Program-made: the position numbers and the translations under genes
NCBI GenBank assembly: GCA_023105745.1
Contig: JALGQZ010000015.1
Span: 15,722,499 to 15,786,498 of the forward strand
Length of the DNA stretch: 64,000 nucleotides
Reading direction: 5' to 3'
DNA from: Austropuccinia psidii
Lineage: Eukaryota > Basidiomycota > Pucciniomycetes > Pucciniales > Sphaerophragmiaceae
Shown here: piece after piece, positions 1-12,629 of the stretch
How positions within the stretch are numbered: position 1 is the stretch's first letter
Layout: the number at the start of each line of letters is the position of its first letter
The notes under the pieces: generated by a model
The model's input: the letters and a program-made list of their open reading frames with translations, nothing else
Databases searched by the model: none
What the model was told of the DNA's origin: nothing

Positions 1-309
1 TCATGAGAAGATTTGATGATTGAATTGAGTATGGCCAATACAGGTCCTGTAAGGATGTACAGGATCTGTACATGAGGGATGGTGGTATTGAGTGATCATA
101 CAGTTTGGAAATGGTGTATCCAAGCTGTATTGGGTAATTCCAACCTGTACAAGTATTGAAAGGCTGTATTGATGAACCAGACTGTATGCATGTTTCAGAA
201 AGGAAGATTGCTGAAGCTGAATGCTGATAAACACAGTGGATTTGCTGGTTTGAGGTGTTTGAGTGGGTGTAAGTATGAATACCCTTACCCCTGATTAGTG
301 GTTGTTACA
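1..309 (-). repeat. 3' LTR of element H, truncated by the window edge
   Basis: It matches 52146-52454 with scattered substitutions and ends (plus strand) GGTTGTTACA, the complement of a TGTAACA LTR start. A purine-rich tract (minus strand GAGGGGGATAC, from base 310) abuts it, as expected for a 3' LTR of a minus-strand element. It is rich in CTGTAT/CTGTAC hexamers. Confidence 0.75.
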
Positions 310-554
310 GTATCCCCCTCTTAAAACTGGTGGGCTCCTGAACACCATAATACCCTGCCACTGTTGAGTGGCATCTCAATATCCCCCCATTTCTTTTCAA
401 AAATTTTCTCTTTAACTATATTTCCCTCTTGACCATTATCCTGAAAATCCCCTCTTCATTTCTTCACTTTCATAATTGATTTGAATTATCTTCCCCCTTA
501 TTTTAATTTGAGTAAGTGCTTTCCACTTCAAAATATGCTTCTTCTTTTGGATTC
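310..554 (-). other. H polypurine tract and 3' internal region
   Basis: The bases next to the LTR (GTATCCCCCTC, then a stretch like A's TGGTGAGCTCCTGAGCACC) align with the 3' internal end of element A at 2162-2210. The rest is AT-rich with no coding signal. It ends in GATTC, the target duplication of element A, and resumes at 10119. Confidence 0.6.
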
Positions 555-2161
555 TGTCACAGGGGCTCTTATGGAAGCAAGAGTGGCCTGGCACTCAGGA
601 ATCAAGAACTCACTTGGAGGGCTCCAAAAGATATAAAGAATAATAAAGATTAAATTTCTTTAAAGAAGAATAAGGGAAAAGACAAGTATGCAAAAGGTAA
701 AAGAAAAAGGATAAGAAGCCAACCAAGTGAATCCTCAATTAACTGTTTCATCCTGCCAGAAAAGGGAATGAAATTAGTAAAGGATATGACCACCAATATT
801 CACTGACAGGCAAGGAAGAAAAGAGAAAAGGTGCTAAATGACTGACTTAAGATTATCAGTATTAGCTTTAATTAAGTAAAAGAAAATAAAGATAAAAATA
901 AATCCAATATATTAATTAACTGGGGAAAACGTCCCCGGGTGCTGAAAGGTGGCCAGTATATGTGAAAGGTTGAAAGACTGATCATGGAAGGTGAGTCACT
1001 GGCTGTATTGTCTGAATCGGGTCAATACAGGTCTGGCCCTCTTGAAATTTGAACTGTGTGACTGAATTCCCACAGTGGAATATGAATTGGCCCAATTGGG
1101 CCAAGAACATACAGGTTGATTGATTGAGGCCTGTATGAACCAATTGAGTTGTCCAAGGAGTATTGAAATACTTGATGCCTTGACAACTGATTGAAATGAT
1201 ATATAACCTCTGAGAATGGCCCTTGGAATAATCCTGTATGAATTGCCAACCCGACTCCTGCAGGGCCAGGTGATTGGGATCCTTGAATGGTCTTCTGATT
1301 GTGGCCATGGATTGCCAGACTGATGAGTTAAGAAATCCTTGTTTGAAATGGGCGTTGGATTTTGGGACCTTGATTTGGAAATATGGAAATGGGTCCTGAA
1401 AGCTTCACGATTGAATTTCTGAGAAAAAATGGTGCATAATGGTATATAATGCCATATATGCACCACTCCTGCAAGCTTGAGTACGGGGTGCATGGAGGAA
1501 TGGAAGAATTCTCCTTAAGGTGAGGGGAAAGCTTGAGCTGAGCTGATCTGGTGACCTCTGGTGCTTACCAGAGGCCATGGTGGTTATTGGCCAATAATGG
1601 GTCCTGAGGGTCTTTATGGAATTTGGGGCCAAACTTGGCTCAGGTGGGCCCAATTGTGATTTGGGACCCACCTGGCCTTGGGGGCTAATGGGCTGCCCCC
1701 TTTTGGCCTCATTGGATTAGGCCAAAAGGGACTTAAAAGGCCCATGGCCCGTGGACCGTGATTACAGCCCACGGACTGTAGAAGCCATAGGGGGCCTAAA
1801 TGGCCCAAAAAGGCCATTTAGGCCCTAGACCCCATAATGAAAAGGGGTGGCCCAGAAGAGCTGGTTCTGGATAGAGGGTCCAGAACCCCCCAGGACACAA
1901 AAGGACACCCCCAGGCCCAAAAACAAGGATAAAGACCTGGGGTTGGGGATATGGAAGAATTGGCCAGGGAGGCCAAGGATGGCAGGATATGGCCTGAGGC
2001 CATAAAAGGACAGGGAAGAGTGATATGGCCAAAATGCCATAGACACCAGAAGGGGCCAAATTGGCCATAAAGATATGGTGTGGCCAATTGGCCCCAACTT
2101 GGTCCCAGGTTGGACTTGCCACAACACCCATGGAGGAGGGTAATTCTTCATGGTTGTGACA
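555..2161 (-). repeat. 3' LTR of element A
   Basis: Bounded by TGTCACAGGGG at the left and TTGTGACA at the right (plus-strand reading). It is about 48 bp longer than the partner LTR because the partner lacks small segments, for example the second copy of a CCCACGGAC-type motif near 1745-1785. The U3 part is rich in GGCC and TGGCCA. Confidence 0.9.
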
Positions 2162-2947
2162 GTACCCCCCTACCTTGAATGGTGAGCTCCTGAGCACCAA
2201 GATGAGGTAGAAGCCTGCTGAGGCTGTTGAGATGGATTGGATGTAGGGAATCAAGAGGTATTTGAATCTTGAAAAGAAACATTTTGCACTGATAAAAGTG
2301 TTGGCATATGAATTGAGGTTGACTTGGTCTTCTCTTGACATTTGGCTTGAAAATGTTGAAGACATGATTTTGGGATTAAGAGTTCTAAGAAAAGAAATTT
2401 AAGAAAATATAAAGAATAAAAAAGTAAAAGAAACAGATATGAAGAAAGAAAAAGAAAATAAAAAGGAAAATGAATTTTGAGGGGGAGTCCAATCTTCATC
2501 ACCGATTTTGACACTTGATTTTGAAGGTGGCCAAGGACCTGGATAACAGAATTTCATGCCAGGTGCTCACAGAGTGGCCAAGGTGATATTCTGACAGATT
2601 TTAGACCCCTCAGGGAAGTGCACACCAGGAGAGGAACTTACTTTTGGTAGTTACCACTCCTGCCAGTGCCATAAATTATAAAAGTTTTGATAAATGAATG
2701 TGTTGAAAGGATAATATCTTGGGAAGGAAAATAAGAAAAGAATGGTCCATTTTCCCAAGTGTAAATGGCCATAAATTGAAATTGATGTTGAAAGCCAGGC
2801 CAGGAGATCTGTGTCCAAATTGCAAAGTGCTCACAGAGTGGCCAAGGTGATGCTTACAACAGAAAAGAGTAGAATACCCCTAAAGGTGCATACCAGGAGT
2901 GGGACTTACTTTTGGTGATTCCTCTCCCCACCAATCACCATAAAAAT
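2162..2947 (-). other. 3' untranslated region of element A with duplicated module
   Basis: Runs from the polypurine tract (2162-2174) to the chromodomain stop. It holds two related modules (about 2562-2672 and 2822-2942) that share CACAGAGTGGCCAAGGTGAT and ACTTACTTTTGGT. The rest is an A-rich stretch (2390-2475) with no ORF of interest. Confidence 0.6.
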
Positions 2948-5900
2948 TCAAGCTTTTGAAGAATTGGGTCCTGGCTTGTCAGGATACAAAGAATAAAAAT
3001 CTTTGACAAGTTCAGGACAATTCTTGAGGTTTTCATCTGGTTCCCATGTGGATCTTTCTGAGTCTTGACTGAAACCTTTCCATTCCACCAGATACCATAA
3101 CTTTCTTCTCTTGAGATTTGAATCCAGTATTTGAGAGACTTCCCATTCCTCTTCTTCTTCAATGATAATTGGAGGAGGAGGCTCTTGATGCCAATTTGGG
3201 ATTGTTCATGTCTTGACTGGTTCCAAGAGTGAAATATGGAAGACTGGGTGGATGGAAGCTTGAGGTGATAAGAATGAGTACTGACTTTCTTCAAGATTGG
3301 AAAAGGACCCAACCATCTTTCAGACAGTTTTTTGGTGAGTCTGGTTGATTTGATGTTCTTGGAAGAAAGCCATACCATGTCACCAGGATTGAAAACAGGT
3401 GGACTTGCTCTACTTTTATCTGCATACCTCTTAAACTGCTTTATGGCAACTTCAAGTTATCTCTTGACATCTTGCTGTACTGATTGGATTTTTGTTGATA
3501 AAACTACATCAGGAGTATCTTGAGTGATGTGAACTGAGTCAAATTGTGGATCTCTTCCATAAACAGTGAAAAACGGAGATTGCTTGGTTGAAGAGTGATC
3601 AGAGTTATTGTAGGCAAATTCAGCCAGAGGGAGCCAGGTGTTCCAATAATCTTGATGATGACTGACATACATACAAAGATACTGTTCTAGTATCTGATTT
3701 ACCCTCTCTGTCTGTCTATCAGTTTCTGGATTGTAAGCAGTTGAAAAATCTCTTGAAATCTTGAGCTTCTGAAAAAGATTGGTCCAAAAGGAAGAAACAA
3801 AAAGGGGACCTCTATCACTGAGAATTCTTGAAGGAAGGCCATGCTTTGAAGAGATATTCTTGATGGATAAATGGGACAAATCTAGTGAAGTGATTGAAGA
3901 CATTGTTGGAATGAAAACTACCATTTTTGAGAATCTGTCCACTATGACAAGGATTGAGTCAAATGAGTTGGACAGTGGCAGTTGAGTGATGAAGTCCATT
4001 GAAAGACAAATCCAAGGACCATTCGGAATTGGAAGAGGTTTGAGGAATACAAACTTCTTGTGGTGAATATTCTTGTTCCTTGAACACTGTTGACAGGATG
4101 AGACATAATCCTTGATGAATTGAGTCATGCTGGACCAGTGTAAATCCCACTTGACAAGTTTGAGAGTCTTCTCTTGGCCAGGGTGTCCAGCTAGAGGAGA
4201 GTCATGACGCTTTTGAAGAATACTAAGTTGAATTGCGGGGTCATTTGGGACCACCACCCAAATCTTGAAGAGAAGAAGTTGGGAAGAGAAATCAAGAGAA
4301 TAATCCTGAATGGATTTACCTTTGCCCAATTCTTGAAGGATACTTCTGTACTGAGAATCTTTCCATAGAGCCTTCTGAATTGAATCGATCAAATTTGAAA
4401 AACAATCCACCTTGACTGCAAAATATCTTGAAGGTTGGACTTCATCCTGATTGATGAGCTGTTGAAAGTTCATTGGATTCTTGCTGATGAAATCCTCCCC
4501 CCTCTCTGGATAAATGTCATCCCGACATGATAAAGCATCCAGAAGAGTAGCTAGGCAACCAGGGAGGTAAGTTATTGAGAAATAAATTTCAGCCCGGTGG
4601 GCTTCACAGCAATTGAGTACTTTTAAAGACATGAAGTATTGGAGGGAAGAATGATTGGTGAGAATTTCGAAAGGAGAGGACAGAGAAAGAAGAAAAGCCC
4701 TCCAGCGCTTGAGAGCCCAGACTATGCCAACACATTCCTTGTCATGAATCTCATAGTTGAGCTCTGCTGGGATAGGATCGCAGCTGTAAAATTCAATGGG
4801 ATGTTTTCTTGAGTCAGAGACCTGACTCAGTACAGCACCCAAGGCATAATCAGATAAATTGGTCTCTACAATGGTGGGTAGAGAAGGATTGGAGCGGTGG
4901 TAAAAGCCTCTTTGAGTTGGTGAAACTGACTGAGAGCTTCCTCATTGAGGGGGAGACAGGAATCTTTCTTGAGGAAACTGTTGAGTGAACTGATCTTCTT
5001 TGAATAATTCTTGATGAAACGGCGGTAGAGGTTGGCAAGCCAAGGAATTATTGAAGATCCTTGAGGTTTCTTGGAGGCGGTCAATTGAGAATCTGCTGGA
5101 CTTTTGCTTGGTTCATCTTGAGGCCTTTAGAAGAAACAACATAACCAAGGTATTCTACACTAGAGACATGAAATAGGCACTTTGAAGCCTTAGCAAAAAG
5201 GCTATTGGCTCTGAGTCCGGAAAGAACAGTGGAAACATGAGTGACATGTTCTTCCTTGGATTTAGAAACGACCATAATGTCATCCAAATAAACCACAAAA
5301 TAAATATCAAGAAGATCTTGGAAAATATCATTGACAAGATTCTGAAAAGAGGCAGGAGCATTGGTGAGCGCAAATGGCATAACCAAGTACTCAAAACTTC
5401 AATATTTAGTTCTGAAGCATGTCAAATGTTCATCAAACTCCTTGATTCTGAGAAGGTTATATGCACCACACAAATCAATCTTGGAGAAGATAGAAGATCC
5501 ATTAAAAACATCGAGAAGCTGATTCATAGGAGGAACAGGATACTTTTTCTTCCTAGTAACAACATTGAGTTTGCGGTAATCAACACACAAACAGAGGCCA
5601 CCATCTTTCTTTTTGACAAAGAGGAGCTTGGACAGATGAAACCTTTCTCTACATTCTCTGAAATGTAGGCCCTGAGTGTATCTGACTCTTGTTTGGATAA
5701 AGAGTAGATCACCCCAACTGGAGGTAGAGACCCCTCCAGCTTGATATGATGATCACAGGTGCGGTGAGGAGGAAGTTTCCCTGCTCTCACCTTGGAGAAT
5801 ACATCCAAATATTTGTGATAAGTATCAGGAACAACCTTCATCATGGTTTCTATTTCTTCTGGCTCTTCCTCTTCATCCCACAACTCCTCCAGGGAGTCAT

Positions 5901-7912
5901 GATAAGATGAAGGAGGAAAGTCCATATTCCCAAAGAAGAGATGAAGTGAAGATACAGGATTATCTTCTCCAACATCTTGAATCTCTTTGAAGACTTCATC
6001 TCCAGATAATGGTAATGACTGAGGGGAATTCTTGGAAGGAATATGGACAGAAGATGGGAATGATGGTGTTCTAGAATCACCAACCAGAGCTGCACATGAT
6101 TTGGCAAGAGAAAAGTCATTACGGAAAGATTTAGAAGGATCAGAATAGTCCTTATGATCAGCATTAAAGGTGATCAGCCCTTGCCTACAATCAATAGAAG
6201 GATTAAAATGATTTAGAAAGTCAAGGCCCAATATGAGGTCTTCTCCCTTGGGAGTATCAATGACTAAAAAGTCCCATTAAAAGCTTGGGAAGGAAGGGAG
6301 CTCAACCATATATTTAGTATGGTGAGTCACAAATAAGGAAGGGGACTCAGAGGAGTCCAAAATGATAATAGGAATCTTCTCTGGAAGTTCTGACGTAGTC
6401 AATGAGTACTTGTGAACAAACTGCTTTGCAATAAGTGAGTGTGTAGCACCAGAATCAATGAGAATACTGTAAAAAACATCAGAAAGAGAAGAAAAACCAA
6501 ATAATTTGAGAGAATTCTTGACACAAGTATTCATAATGCACAATTGTGCTCTGGATGGAAAACAGTGAAGACCATTGAACACAACATGATCTTCACTCAG
6601 GCTTTTCCCTGGCTGGGAAAACTTCCTGATGGTTGGGTAAGCTTGTTTTGAGGCCTTTTGACACAAGACTCAAGACTATGCTTCCCACCACAATAAGTAC
6701 ACAAGCCCTCCTTGATTCTTCTTTCTTTTTCAGAGACTTTCAACTTGAAGTCCTTATTCAACAAGGAAGAATGGGGCTTGTCCCACTTTTGAGAATGAAA
6801 ATTCTTCTTCTTATGACTTAAGCTTGAAGAACTTTGATGATGAGAAGAGTTGGACTTTGAGGCTTCAGGCTTCTTCTATTGATGATTATTCTTCTCCTTT
6901 TGCCTCTAATGGTACCTGGTATCAAGTTCCAGGCTGACATCCATTAAGTCTTGAAGAGAATCAACATTTGAAGGATGGGAGGCCAAACCCTTCCTGAAAT
7001 GATGAATAAGAGCCCTTTCACCCCAATCTCCAATTCTTGAAACCAAACTCCTGAAATCTGCAATGTATAACGAAGCATTCCCACCTTCTTTCATTCTAAG
7101 GCCATCCAACTCTGCTTTAGCTTTTCTAACTTCATTCAGGTCCCCAAATAAAATGAAGAGTTGGGATTCAAACAATGGCCATGAATTGAGAAGATAACTT
7201 GAGTCTTGATTATTGAGATTGGAAAGATAAGGCTCAATCCATTTTGCAGCCCTGCCAACTAAAAATGAAGTGGCATAAAGAACTTTATTTCTGTCTCGAG
7301 AGAAATTTGCCAGGTCATTGTGAAAGATAAGTTGACAAGACTGAATGAAATTTATGACTTTGAAGGGTTGAGTCCCATCAAAACATTATGGTGCCTTCAT
7401 AGATGGAGTCTTGAAGGCTGGTGGTCTGGAAACTTCAGAAGATGCATCTGCTTGAAGATTGGCCATAATTTGGGTCATTTGCTGCATGATGGCCAATAAG
7501 GATGGTTCAGTCTGGTGAGAGACAGGCTGATCAGACTGGGCTAGAGTTGGTCCTCTAGTTCCTTCAGATGCTCCCACAGGAGCAGGAGCAGCCTCAGTGC
7601 CATCAGACTCTTCCTCTTCCACAGAATTCTCCTCCTTCTCTTCACCATCTTCACCTGGACCTCTAAAAGTAATCCTTGACATGCCTGGAAAACCGCCAAC
7701 TACTCCTGAAAAAGACTTTGGTCTTTTTGGCACTCTTCCTTCCGTCCTGGATGGTGCTGCCCCTCCTTGATTGGTCCTCTGTCTAATTGGGCCTTCAGTG
7801 GTGGAACTTCTGGGGTCCCATCAAGAGAAGCTCTTGGAGTAGGAGTGAGAACAGCCTGAGAGCAGGCCTGAGATCTTGTCTGTCTTGCAGGAGGTGAGTG
7901 TTGGAGTGGCAT
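2948..7912 (-). pseudogene. Degenerate gag-pol of element A (chromodomain Ty3)
   Basis: Read on the minus strand, the order is: gag start MPLQHSPP at 7912, an acidic linker, the gag core near 7175-6906, a broken CCHC knuckle (about 6700), protease with LIDSGAT (about 6450), RT with YLDD (about 5280), RNase H (about 4860-4570), and integrase with an HHCC finger and catalytic core (about 4230-3640). A GPF module and a chromodomain follow, ending SLYPDKPGPNSSKA before the stop at 2948. Frameshifts and stops interrupt it in at least six places (for example near 6230, 5590, 5080, 4845, 3455 and 3380), so no complete Gag or Pol can be made. Domain order integrase-chromodomain places it among chromoviruses. 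Its sequence is close to element Y throughout, which makes the damaged sites easy to recognise. Confidence 0.9.
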
Positions 7913-8539
7913 GATTGAATAAAATTAAATTTAAATGAAAATAATCAAAATTTGAATAAACAACTTGAGGCAAAACCAAAATAGTCTTGAAGATCAAATC
8001 AAAATCAAATCTTGAGGAAAAAAATTAATAATCAATGAATCAAAATCAAATGTCAAATCAATTCAAAATCAAAATCTTGCAGAAAATCAATCAATCAAAA
8101 TGAATTCTTGAGGCAAATCAATTTATGTCAAAATTCTTGATGTGAACAATCTAAAAAATCAATAAAATCTTCAGGTCAATCAATTATCTTGAAGTCAATG
8201 TCAATTTATGTCAAATCAATCAGTGAAAATCAAAATCAAGTGGAATCTTCTTGAAAAAATCAACTGTGAATCTTGATGTGAAGACGTGTCTGAATGATAA
8301 TAAAGATCAATTTGAATTTCAATAATGAGGGCCTGAATACAAAGGATTCAATGAATTGAATGAAGATGAAGATGAAATAAGATTTCAAAAGATAAAATTT
8401 TGATCAGCTTTCAATTTTCAGAATGAAGAATGAGTGAAAGAAAATTGAGAGGTGAGAAATAAATCATACAATCATAAAACGCTAAAGAGTCATAATTTTG
8501 ATGAAGTGAAATGAATGAATGAACAGAAGACAAATTATG
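7913..8539 (-). other. 5' leader of element A
   Basis: Low-complexity AT-rich leader between the primer site and gag. It is built from TCAATCAATC-like runs and repeated TCTTGA (TCAAGA in the sense direction), as in Y and H. I see no ORF. Confidence 0.6.
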
Positions 8540-8553
8540 AGCTAATTAATATA
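8540..8553 (-). promoter_or_regulatory. Primer-binding site of element A (self-priming type)
   Basis: Starts one base inside the 5' LTR. The minus-strand sequence TATATTAATTAGCT pairs with AGTTAATTAATATA in the same LTR (8923-8936), at 13 of 14 positions plus one G-U pair. It does not begin with TGG, so a tRNA primer is not indicated. Confidence 0.6.
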
Positions 8554-8554
8554 A

Positions 8555-10113
8555 TGTCACAGGGGCTATTATAGAAGCAAGAGTGGAATGGCACTCAGGA
8601 ATCAAGAACTTACTTGGAGGGCTCCAAAAGATATAAATAATAATAAAGATGAAATTTCTTTAAAGAAGAATAAGGGAAAAGACAAGTATGCCAAACGTAA
8701 AAGAAAAAGGATAAGAAGCCAAAGGCCAAGAAGCCAACCAAGTGAATCCTCAATTCACTATTTCAACCTGCCAGAAAAGGGAATGGAATTAGTAAAGGAA
8801 ATGACCACCAATATTCACTGACAGGCAAGGACAAAAAGAGAAAAGGTGCTAAATGACTGACTTAAGATTATCAGTATTAACTTTAATAAAGTAAAAGAAA
8901 ATAAAGATAAAAATAAATCCAATATATTAATTAACTGGGGAAAAAGTCCCTAGGTGCTGAAAGGTGGCCAGTATATGTGAAAAGCTGAAAGACTGATCAT
9001 GGAAGGTGAGTCACCGGCTGTATTGTCTGAATTGGGTCGATACAGATCTGGCCATCTTGAAATTTGAGCTGTGTGACTGAATTCCCACAGTGGAATATTA
9101 ATTGGCCCAATTGGGCCAAGTACATCCAGGTTGATTGATTGCGGCCTGTATGAACCAATTGAGTTGTCCAAGGAGTATTGAAATACTTGATGCCTTGAAA
9201 ACTGATTGAAATAATGTATAACCTCTGAGAATGGCCCTTGGAATAATCCTGTATGAATTGCCAACCCAGCTCCTGCAGGGCCAGGTGATTGGGATCCTTG
9301 AATGGTCTTCTGATTGCGGCCATGGATTGCCAGACTGATGAGTTAAGAAATCCTCCTTTGAAATGGGCATTGGATTTTGGGACCTTGATTTGAAAAGATG
9401 GAAATGGGTCCTGGAAACTTCACTGTTGAATTGCTGAGCAAAAATGGTGCATAATGGTATATAATACCATATATGCACCACTACTGAAGCCTTGAGTACG
9501 GGGTGCATGGAGGAATGGAAGAATTCCCCTTAAGGTGAGGGGAAAGCTTGAGCTGAGCTGATCTGGTGGCCTCTGGTGGTTATTGGCCAATAATGGGTCC
9601 TGAGGGTCTTTATGGAATTTGGGGCCAAACTTGGCTCAGGTGGGCCCAATTGTGGTTTGAGGGCTAATGGGTGGCCCCCTTTGGCCTCATTGGATTAGGC
9701 CAAAAGGGGCCTAAATGGCCCACGGACCGTAGAAGCCATAGGGGGCCTAAATGGCCCAAAAAGGCCATTTAGGCCCTAGACCCCCTAATGAAAAGGGGTG
9801 GCCCAGAAGAGCTGGTTCTGGCTAGAGGGTTCAGAACCCCCTAGGACACAAAAGGACACCCCAAGGCCCAAAAACAAGGATAAAGACCTGGTGTTGGGGA
9901 TATGGAAGAATTGGCCGGGGAGGCCAAGGATGGCAGGATATGGCCTGAGGCCATAAAAGGCCAGGGAAGAGTGATATGGCCTAAATCCCATAGAGCACCA
10001 GAAGGGGTCAAATTGACCATAAAGATATAGTGTGGCCAATTGGCCCCAACTTGGTCCCCGGTTGGAATTGCCGCAACACCCATGGAGGAGGGTCATTCTT
10101 TGTGGTTGTGACA
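8555..10113 (-). repeat. 5' LTR of element A
   Basis: Partner of 555-2161 with matching termini. It contains the conserved core CACATATAC followed by TTTTTCCCCAGTTAATTAA on the minus strand, the presumed promoter and RNA start. It is flanked on the right by the duplication GATTC. Confidence 0.9.
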
Positions 10114-10118
10114 GATTC

Positions 10119-10590
10119 AGTCATTTACTTCCTTTCAAGGCATGGCCTTTGGTTTGTATCCCAAAATGAGTGCCATGGAGCCTTCTTCTCAAAATGTGAT
10201 GGCAAATGGGTATATGTTCATATACCTCATTGTGAATGGGCCAACTTGATGTTTTGGCCCTTCTTGCCATGATTGGAATCCCTTCCAAAGGTTTTCAAGG
10301 GGGGGGGGTCTGGTCTCCATTGTGCATGAAAATGCCTCAAAATATGGATTTGGGGCCCAATTGGCCCTACTTATGGTGATTTTTGGCTTTTATGGCTTCA
10401 GTGCATTGTTTGGCCCTTTTTGGTCTTTGGTTGACTTTGTGGTCCTATGGTCTGCGGTCCATTGGAGACCCCTGAGCCCAAATTTTCTGGGGCTTCAGGG
10501 GTCCCATTGCCTGGGCCCATAGGAGGGTCCAGGACCATAAAGATTCTGACCTCCCCGAAATTTCAGGGGAGGTCCTGGGTAGTGACTTCA
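10119..10590. other. H-derived spacer between A and F2a
   Basis: No convincing coding sequence. By position it belongs to the extra 3' segment of H, upstream of the antisense zinc-cluster gene. It ends with CTTCA, the F2a target duplication, and resumes at 20644. A run of nine or more G lies near 10300. Confidence 0.45.
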
Positions 10591-12395
10591 TGTGAGCCTT
10601 AGAGGTAATTTCATATACCCAAAAGACCACAAATACAAAAATAACATATTAATATATATAAAATAAATTTATTTATATTATTAAAATCAAAATCAAAATA
10701 TAAATATAAAATTATACTAAAAATAAAAAATTAATTACAATTTAAAAATAAAAAATACATTAAATTTTGTAAGTATAAAATTACATTTATACTTGGAAAA
10801 ATTAAGTAAAAATGAAATTTTAACAAAATTGTGAAAAATTAAATAAATTTGGAAAAAAGTTAAATAAAAATTATTATAACTTTTTATCCAATAAATAAAC
10901 ACATAAAAATTATTTCACCATTGGATTCCTCATAAAAAATCAGGTGGGGTCACCTCTGAGTGAAAATCTTGTAACTCAACTCTAAATAAACTTAAATTAA
11001 GTTTTTAGTATTTTCAATACAAAAGTTGAAAATACTCAAAACCTTAATTTAATTCACACCACATGTGGTGTTAACCATCAAATTTTGTGTTAAAATTGAG
11101 GTGTTGTGTTTAGTTTAGAAGTTATGAGGAATTGAAGTATTTTCAATTGAATTCAATTGAAATGTCAAAATGTGCGCGTGTATTACATAAGTGAACTTTG
11201 ATTTACATATGAGGTGTTAATTATTGCTGTATTGTATTGTACAATTGAATTGAATTACATATGTAAACTATAAGTATAATACATGATGAGGAATTAAAGG
11301 AAAAATAAATTGGAAAGATTAAATTTGGGGGGGAAAAGGAACTCCAGCTCTAAGGGGGAGCAAGACCCCCAAAATTCTTGCTGACAGGCGTGGGATGTCA
11401 AAATTCACGCAAAAGTTCATCACTTTTGGCCTGGAATTGAGTCACAGGGTCTGTGGACTCAATTGATGATGAGGTTTTGATACCAACTGGGGTAGTTTTA
11501 GCTGTTGCCAAGAGGGTAAAACTACCCTTAATATAAAACAACCATAGTAAAAACAGTTTTAACTGGTTTCTACGCCTCTTACACACATTCTGACGCGTTT
11601 TGAAGGCTCTAGGCCTGGTATTGCTATAGTAATGGCTGATTTGAGGGTCTAAAATGGCTAAAAATGGCTTAAACCAGCCCTTTTTGGTCTAAACCAGGGT
11701 TCAATGATGCCATAATTAGCTTTTCCGTTGTCAGACTGTTTTTCACGACTGACAAGAGTAAAATTTACTTTTGGAGTAAGAGAATTGATGGCTATAAAAG
11801 AATATCTTCTTTGCCCCACTTTTCTCTTCATGTTAGAATCTTTTCCTTTTATTAATTAGTTTAAACACTGTTAAACCAATCAATAAAAGATTCCAACCAC
11901 CATTTTTAAATCATTTTAATCCTTTTAACCACGTGAAAAAATCATTATAATCATTTTTACCCCTGAACCACCCCAAAAGTGAATTAAAGCATCTTTCATC
12001 ACTGTAAACTTTGTCACTTTGTTTCCAAATTCACTCTGGTCACTTTTGGGTGTGTTTTCTCTTTAATCTTCTTTTTAAAGACTTTTTTTTTAATTAATTG
12101 CTTGCAGTTCTTTGCTCAATTAATTCCAATTGAAATTGCTCTTGAAGAAATTCCTTTTGTAGCCTTAAAATATCTCTTGTAGAGTATTTTTTGGATAAAT
12201 TTTTATTGTTGGTAAAACAATAAATTTTTATAATATTATTGTTTTATACTAATAAAGTTATAAACAATAAAATTGGCGTGTTTTCTCTTAAAAATAATAT
12301 TCCATACTATTTTTAATTGATTTTTACCTTATACAAATTTTGAGGACAGGAAAAGTACTTGATTTTTAATCAAAGTTTCATATCCACACCTTACA
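10591..12395 (+). repeat. 5' LTR of F2a
   Basis: Begins TGTGAGCC and ends CCTTACA. AT-rich U3. The partner is at 18811-20638, with dispersed substitutions and one indel at about 11950 relative to 20175-20197. Confidence 0.95.
11790..11800 (+). promoter_or_regulatory. TATA box of family 2 LTR
   Basis: GGCTATAAAAG lies about 800 bases upstream of the first ORF. It is conserved in the other LTR of this element and, on the minus strand, in F2b (GGCTATAAAAG in its 5' LTR). The transcript start should lie about 25-35 bases downstream; the exact base is not visible. Confidence 0.6.
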
Positions 12396-12420
12396 TTTGG
12401 GGGCCCAGCCGTGATATTTT
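12396..12420 (+). promoter_or_regulatory. Putative primer-binding site of F2a
   Basis: TTTGGGGGCCCAGCCGTGAT directly follows the 5' LTR and is largely kept in F2b (GGGGGCCCAGCAATGAT). A TGGGGG core a few bases inside the LTR suits a tRNA-primed element. I cannot assign the tRNA, and it shows no long complement to the LTR, unlike family 1. Confidence 0.5.
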
Positions 12421-12629
12421 ACCTGTGACATATTTTTTTTACTCTTTTTAAATCTTTTTTCTTATATTGAAAAATTTAAAAACATATAAAAAATACTTAT
12501 AATTCAAAAAACCCATAAAAAAGAATTTTTTTCATATTATAAGTGAGGCTTATATTTTTATTTCTTTTTTGAAATAACCTTTTTTTACTTAATTAATTGG
12601 CTTTTTCATTAATTTTAGTGTCTGACAAC
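12421..12629 (+). other. AT-rich 5' leader of F2a
   Basis: Very A/T-rich, no ORF. A pyrimidine-rich stretch ending TTAATTTTAG at 12618, just before the first start codon, resembles a 3' splice site, so an additional leader intron is possible but unproven. Confidence 0.4.

Larger units (their letters stand above)
555..10113 (-). mobile_element. Full-length degenerate Ty3/gypsy element A (family 1)
   Basis: Two LTRs (555-2161 and 8555-10113) begin TGTCACAACC and end CCCCTGTGACA on the minus strand. They bracket a gag-pol region and are flanked by identical 5-bp duplications GATTC (550-554, 10114-10118). The polypurine tract GGGGGGTAC adjoins the 3' LTR and an AT-rich primer site lies one base inside the 5' LTR. 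The LTRs differ at several percent of sites plus indels, so this copy is much older than Y. All reading frames are broken. Confidence 0.93.

Noticed and set aside
5237..5668. 143-codon plus-strand ORF antisense to RT of element A
   Set aside because: Mirror image of pol; the same antisense frame appears in Y (37975-38421). It is explained by codon bias of the RT strand.
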